A stretch of 64,000 nucleotides of DNA from Setoptus koraiensis (Eukaryota > Arthropoda): NCBI GenBank assembly GCA_048013815.1, contig CM106585.1:1054001-1118000 (forward strand). The letters are read 5' to 3'. The position numbers and the translations under genes were made by a program. Numbering within the stretch: position 1 is the stretch's first letter; each line of letters begins with the position of its first letter. This document shows positions 59,781 to 64,000 of the stretch, in pieces. A model generated the notes under the pieces. It had not been told where the DNA came from and did not search any database. It worked only from the letters and a program-made list of their open reading frames with translations.

Positions 59781-59888
59781 ACAAATGATAGCATGATGGG
59801 CGTGAGAAGCAATCAGCTCCCACCTGCCAATTACGCATGGCAACAAACCACTATGAGAGACTCGCGGTTCGGTGACACGAGAAATTGA
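58071..59888 (+). CDS. hnRNP M / rumpelstiltskin-like RNA-binding protein with two RRMs
   Basis: 605 codons in one exon. hnRNP M-type proteins bind GU-rich RNA in the nucleus and regulate splicing; the fly member also localises mRNAs. After an Asn-rich N-terminus and RGRSRSP comes RRM1 (about residues 105-181; RNP2 VYVANV, RNP1 SRGCGLVEF). A Gly/Arg/Gln-rich linker leads to RRM2 (about 273-350; RNP2 IFVANL, RNP1 SKGYGTIEY). The sequence CERDRYGRIITPN after RRM1 is family-typical. The C-terminal half is Gln/Met/Ala/Pro-rich with a long poly-Gln tract. Vertebrate hnRNP M and, as I recall, fly rump carry a third RRM at the C-terminus; none is present here, and the protein ends in DSRFGDTRN. No downstream exon with an RRM was seen before ECT2. 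Confidence 0.85.
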
Positions 59889-60571
59889 AAAACTGTATTT
59901 ATTTAAATCCGACCAATCAATATTACAAACAAGAAACCACACAACATCAGCAAAAAAGGCATCTTCGGGGTACTACCGATCAATTTAAATGGACCTAGAT
60001 CATCAAACTATTTCGCTGCTCACCTATTCATCTTAATCATTAATAATAAAAGTAAACCACACACCCACACACTATCCAATAAAAGAAATCCATTCGTAAA
60101 TAAGTAGCACTTTCGCACTATCTGACTTTTATAGTACTGCCTATGACTAGGCATACTGATACTTCAAGATGTACTAGACTGAAATAAAACTCGACTTTAT
60201 CTAGGTTACATATTAATTTCCCTATTGATGCTGGCGCGTGACATTTAACTTAAGATGAAAATCTCACTTTGAGACCATGTCGGTCTGTAAACGAGAAATT
60301 TTCAGAAAACACATGACTTGTTGGTTCACTGGTCACAATGCACGTCATCATTGTCATAACCGTTGCAGTTAACCAGGGAACGGACTGTCGCTCACTCAGC
60401 TTGCGTGCGTACTTTCGTGTATGGGTTGTTTTCATTTGCGCGTTCATTGGCACGTCTTTCAGCTCACAATTTGTTTGATAATCTATTCCATTGTTACAAT
60501 CAATAATTATTTGATTTATAGTTTATTTTGGTACGGTTGGCGTAATAGTAACAAAAACTTGATCGTCAAAA
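59889..60571. other. 3' UTR of the hnRNP M-like gene and ECT2 upstream region
   Basis: Several AATAAA or AATAAT signals (near 60045, 60078 and 60182) could end the hnRNP M-like transcript. The next 350 bp must hold the ECT2 promoter and 5' UTR. No RRM-coding sequence is present. Confidence 0.5.
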
Positions 60572-63482
60572 ATGATCGACAATTATTCAATTCTTCAAGT
60601 GAAACCTGAAACTATCTGCATCATTGGACAAGGTCTCAGAACTGAACTAAACAATAATGAAGAATTCATTAGATTTGTCACCCATAGGCACGACTTCGTG
60701 AACATCGAATACTTCACCGATGCAACAAACATCATTAGCTCAAATTTATTCAACAATGATAAACAACATGATTCTTCCGGATCTCTTTCTGATGGTTTAA
60801 GCCCCAAGCCAATACTATTTGTTCTGAAAGACTTCGAGGGAAACGACTTTGACACTCTAACTCAGAACAAATGTTCTATAATGGGCGCCACATGTTTTTT
60901 GCAATCAATTATGCAAAACAAGCCAATCACTATGGTTCCACGTGACAGACCTCTACATAATTTGGCAATGCAAGATCTGCTTCTCAGCATCAGTGGAATA
61001 AGACCCAGAGAGGAGGGGGTAAGTTATTAAAAACTGCCACGTAACGTACGCTTCAAGGCTCCAGTGCGGGATTCTACTTCGTCTTGTTGGCGCCGCGTTT
61101 ATATTCCTGCCCTGTTGACCTGTTGATTTCGAGCAATTTTGAAATTGCAAAACTAATAACAACTAAAACTTATGTTCAACACACCTACTCTATATAGGAC
61201 AACCTTCTTTCCCTAACGAGGTATATGGGAGCAAAATCACGGAAAGATATTACTCAAAAAACTACCCATATCGTCGCAGGCAGTGTCCATGGTTCCAAGT
61301 ACAGAGTAAGTAACCCGAAGCGACTAACTTGATCGATCAAATTCAAGTATAATAAATTACAAAAATCCTAGCTAATGTATAAACATCTACTATATGATCT
61401 TGCCTATATCGCATCTATACCTGATCATCATGAAGCGTGCTGTCGAGTTAGGCATCCACATAATGAGCCCGGATTGGGTATTGTTCTGCTATGAGAGGAG
61501 ATTCGATTTGGACTTCACTGCCAACCATGCCAGCATTATCCAGAAATATAGATTACAACCATTCCACGGCCTACGACTTGCATTTCCACACTTCGACCCA
61601 GACGAGGTGAAAGAAATGTGTGATCTTACACTCAATAACGGCGGCTTTATTGTTGATTCCTCTGATCCAACATGTAGTCACATAGTCGTTAACGCCCTCA
61701 GTGGGGATGACGGAATCTATGAACAGCTCAAAGAGATCGAGCAGTCTTCTAAAGCTTATACGGTATATAAAGAGTGGTTCTGGGCCTCTTTGCAAATGCT
61801 CTGCCGTGCCAATGAACAAGTATTCGCCGTGCCAGGCCTTGGTACATTGACAAGGCGAGAATCTCAAGCACGTCGACTATCCATCGGGTATCAGTCCATG
61901 AATAATGTTTTGAGTCCAATGTTGGATTACTCGAGGTCTCCAGATAGCCTTGAAACAGGACGTAGGGCGTCTCGTCGTTTGAGTCTTATGGTAACCCCGA
62001 AAAGTCAACTGGATTTAACCACTATAACCCCTCGCCATCGCGCTTGCTTAGAACTGCTTCAGACAGAGAGAAATTACGTTCAGGTTCTTGAAACAATCGT
62101 GACACTTTTTAAGGTTCCTCTAGAGAATCCAGAGCTTGGTGAACCAATACTCGATGCGACTGAGATCAAGGTTATTTTTGGAAACCTGGTACCGATATAT
62201 GATGTGCACAAGAGGATGTTGAAAGATTTGGAAAGGACCATTGAATTTGATTGGAAAGAATCTCACAGTATTGGAAGAATTTTTGTTAGTCATTCGATGG
62301 ACTTGTTGAAGGCTTATCCACCGTTCGTGAACTTTTTTGAAGATACAAAGAAAACTGTCACAGAATGTGACAATAAATACCCTAGGTTCCACGCTTTCCT
62401 CAAAAAATGCCAAAGCAAAAAAGAATGTGGTCGAGAATCTCTATCTGAAATGCTGATAAGACCAGTCCAAAGATTACCTAGTATAATGCTTCTCATAACT
62501 GAATTGATAAAGCGAACTGCCGAAACTAATCCTGATCATGGATTCCTGAAGGAAGCATTAGAGAGGGTTAGGCAGGTTATGAATCTTATCAATGAAGATA
62601 AGAGAAAGACTGAGGGACAAATAGCAATGTTCGAAATCTTGAGCAACATTGAAGACTGTCCTCCATATTTACTATCTGCCAATAGGAGATTCATTTGTAA
62701 GGCAGAAGCTAGGCTCCTGGTTACGGATTCGGACAATTATATAATTCCATTCAAAAGCCATAAAGTCGTTATTCTCCTATTTAACGATCTTTTGGAGATC
62801 TGCAAGCTTAGATCACTGAAGAGATCTCACTCAGCATCGGCTCGATCTTACGGTCCCATTCGACGAAATATACATGGTTCTGTTCGAATGTCCAATAAAA
62901 AGCAATATCGCCATTTGGATGAACTGCGATTAGAAGATATAAAGAGAGTCTATCGCAAATGCCAGTCCTCAGATCTGACTGAGGCAATAGTTGTACAAGC
63001 AAGCCCTTCTACAAAATATCAAAACTTTCGCACGTACCCACTTTTGATCGATGACAAGGAGATCACGAAGGATCAATTTTTGGATCATGTTGAGAGATGC
63101 GCCATCGAGTTCGTTGAAGACGGAGGCATTCAGGTTAGTTTTGACACAAAATTTCCTAGCGAATTATACATATCGAGAATTTCTAGAGGAATCATCAATA
63201 ATACTTTTGTGCTCGTTAATTCATACACACCACAGAAATTGGTCATGGAAGATAAGCCATTATCTAGTGATGAAATAGATTTCAGGTACTCGGAAGTTCT
63301 CGCAAAATCGATGGCCAAATCGAGGTTAGTAGTTGGTGCTGTAATATCTTCTAAATCGTTATACTAGTTTTATACTGTAATAATGAACATTCATTTCTTT
63401 CGATTTTTTCCCTCTTAGACTTTCCAGACTTTCCATACGTCAAACTTTTTCACCCTCGGTGTATAGGGAACGAGTGGGATAG
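60572..63482 (+). CDS. ECT2: RhoGEF ECT2 / pebble
   Basis: Four exons join in phase: 60572-61018, 61198-61305, 61436-63324 and 63419-63482, giving 835 aa (human 883). ECT2 activates RhoA at the cell equator to drive cytokinesis, recruited by the centralspindlin complex. The N-terminus holds the BRCT array: PETICIIGQGL (first unit), TRYMGAKSRKDITQKTTHIV and IHIMSPDWVLFCYERR (second), PFHGLRLAFPHF with GGFIVDSSDPTCSHIVVN and VYKEWFWASLQML (third). A Ser/Arg-rich linker follows (RRESQARRLS, GRRASRRLSLM). The DH domain begins near residue 385 (ACLELLQTERNYVQVLETIV; LIRPVQRLPSIMLLI) and is followed by a PH domain (KSHKVVILLFNDLLEICK). Exon 4 was inferred from AG|GTTAGT and CTCTTAG with matching phase; it adds LSRLSIRQTFSPSVYRERVG. 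The first codons of exon 3 are set by homology at RAVELGIHIM. Confidence 0.93.
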
Positions 63483-63546
63483 AAACACAAACGACTCATT
63501 TTAGACCAAATACGCCGTGAATGTCGATACTGGCGAACTGTAATAT

Positions 63547-63552
63547 AATAAA
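63547..63552 (+). terminator. Poly(A) signal of ECT2
   Basis: AATAAA lies 65 bp after the inferred ECT2 stop codon. The opposing BUB3 signal (AATAAA on the minus strand at 63727-63732) is 175 bp further on, so the two genes end tail-to-tail without overlap. Confidence 0.6.
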
Positions 63553-63853
63553 TATAGCTAATCTCGGTCCAGTGGGCCGGCTTATCACGATAACGTAGAT
63601 CTTTTGGTGACACGGTTTCTCCCCGCTTCATTCACTAACGGTTCTACGGGTGAACTGTAAAACTATAAATCTTGCTAATATTGATCAGTGTAGTCAGTGG
63701 GAGGGAGAGCTTTTTATGAGTTGTGTTTTATTTCTGAAAATATTGTTACAACTATATAGAGCTATTTCTTGTGTGATAGTATGATAGCATTTAACATGAT
63801 TGGAATATATACAAAACGATAAAAAAATATCGCTGCGGTGGCAAGCTCTTGAT

Positions 63854-64000
63854 TTACTTAGGCTTGGCCTCCTGGTCATTAACATTTCTTATGTAAATAC
63901 AGTCGGGCGGGATATCTCTTAATTTGTCGCAATCATCGTTCTCGTGCAAGTAAGAAGACGCAATCGCAATGAGACTACCATCCGGCGAAAAACTGAGAGA
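63854..64000 (-). CDS. BUB3: Mitotic checkpoint protein BUB3, C-terminal end
   Basis: The window edge cuts this gene; 48 codons plus stop are visible. BUB3 is a seven-blade WD40 protein that places BUB1 and BUBR1 on kinetochores. The visible part reads LSFSPDGSLIAIASSYLHEN then PDCIYIRNVNDQEAKPK and stop, matching the last blade and tail of BUB3 (human: AIASSYMYE and IFIRQVTDAETKPK). The Lys-Pro-Lys end is family-typical, though the vertebrate tail has a few more residues. It faces ECT2, another mitotic gene, with 371 bp between stop codons. Confidence 0.9.
   Translation of the reverse strand, partial: SLSFSPDGSLIAIASSYLHENDDCDKLRDIPPDCIYIRNVNDQEAKPK

Noticed and set aside
61394-61435. In-frame extension upstream of ECT2 exon 3 (MILPISHLY...)
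   Set aside because: Homology places the exon border at RAVELGIHIM; the extension is intron sequence read through.

Overview
The window is nuclear DNA from an animal, most likely an arthropod and perhaps an acariform mite. It is AT-rich. Genes have few, short GT-AG introns, intergenic DNA is full of CAA/CAG-type and GT/GA microsatellites, and every protein recognised is a conserved metazoan one. The left-hand gene belongs to the PAN/ZP apical-matrix family typical of moulting animals. The mite placement is an inference; no rRNA or mitochondrial marker is present.

Layout. (1) 1-15 kb is sparse: the 5' end of a PAN-domain gene (minus strand) runs off the left edge. Then come about 10 kb of repeat-rich DNA with weak coding candidates: a TATA-led first exon at 6097, a possible last exon at 9015-9189, and a small mucin-like ORF. 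(2) 15.2-19.2 kb holds the divergent pair TBC1D22-like RabGAP (minus) and WBP2 (plus). (3) 21.8-26.2 kb is one uninterrupted 1449-codon CAP-Gly protein. (4) 26.9-35.0 kb is a compact housekeeping block: an inverted-repeat element, PRPF18, a C-terminal SRPK kinase fragment, RAD1, a UCH-L deubiquitinase, MTRES1 and two unrecognised proteins. Two tail-to-tail gene pairs lie here with only 9 bp and 62 bp between stop codons. (5) 36.6-38.2 kb is a four-exon secreted Cys-rich protein with a GPI-like tail, followed by 9 kb of sparse DNA containing a Gln-rich secreted-protein exon and several doubtful small exons. (6) 47.3-56.0 kb holds PPAT (five exons) and AP-2 alpha (two exons), both minus. (7) 56.3-57.8 kb is a decayed coding relic of unknown family. 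(8) 58.1-64 kb holds an hnRNP M/rumpelstiltskin-type RNA-binding protein, ECT2/pebble RhoGEF and, converging on it, the 3' end of BUB3.

The genes do not form a pathway. Functions cover splicing (PRPF18, hnRNP M-like), checkpoint and cell division (RAD1, BUB3, ECT2), trafficking (AP-2 alpha, TBC1D22), purine synthesis (PPAT), mitochondrial translation rescue (MTRES1) and extracellular matrix. No CRISPR array, operon, tRNA or rRNA gene was found. No convincing new multi-gene system was seen. The best leads are the decayed element at 56.3-57.8 kb, the foldback element upstream of PRPF18, the kinase-half SRPK gene, the tandem TTACGCAA cluster, and unusual gene structures in PPAT, WBP2 and the hnRNP M-like gene.
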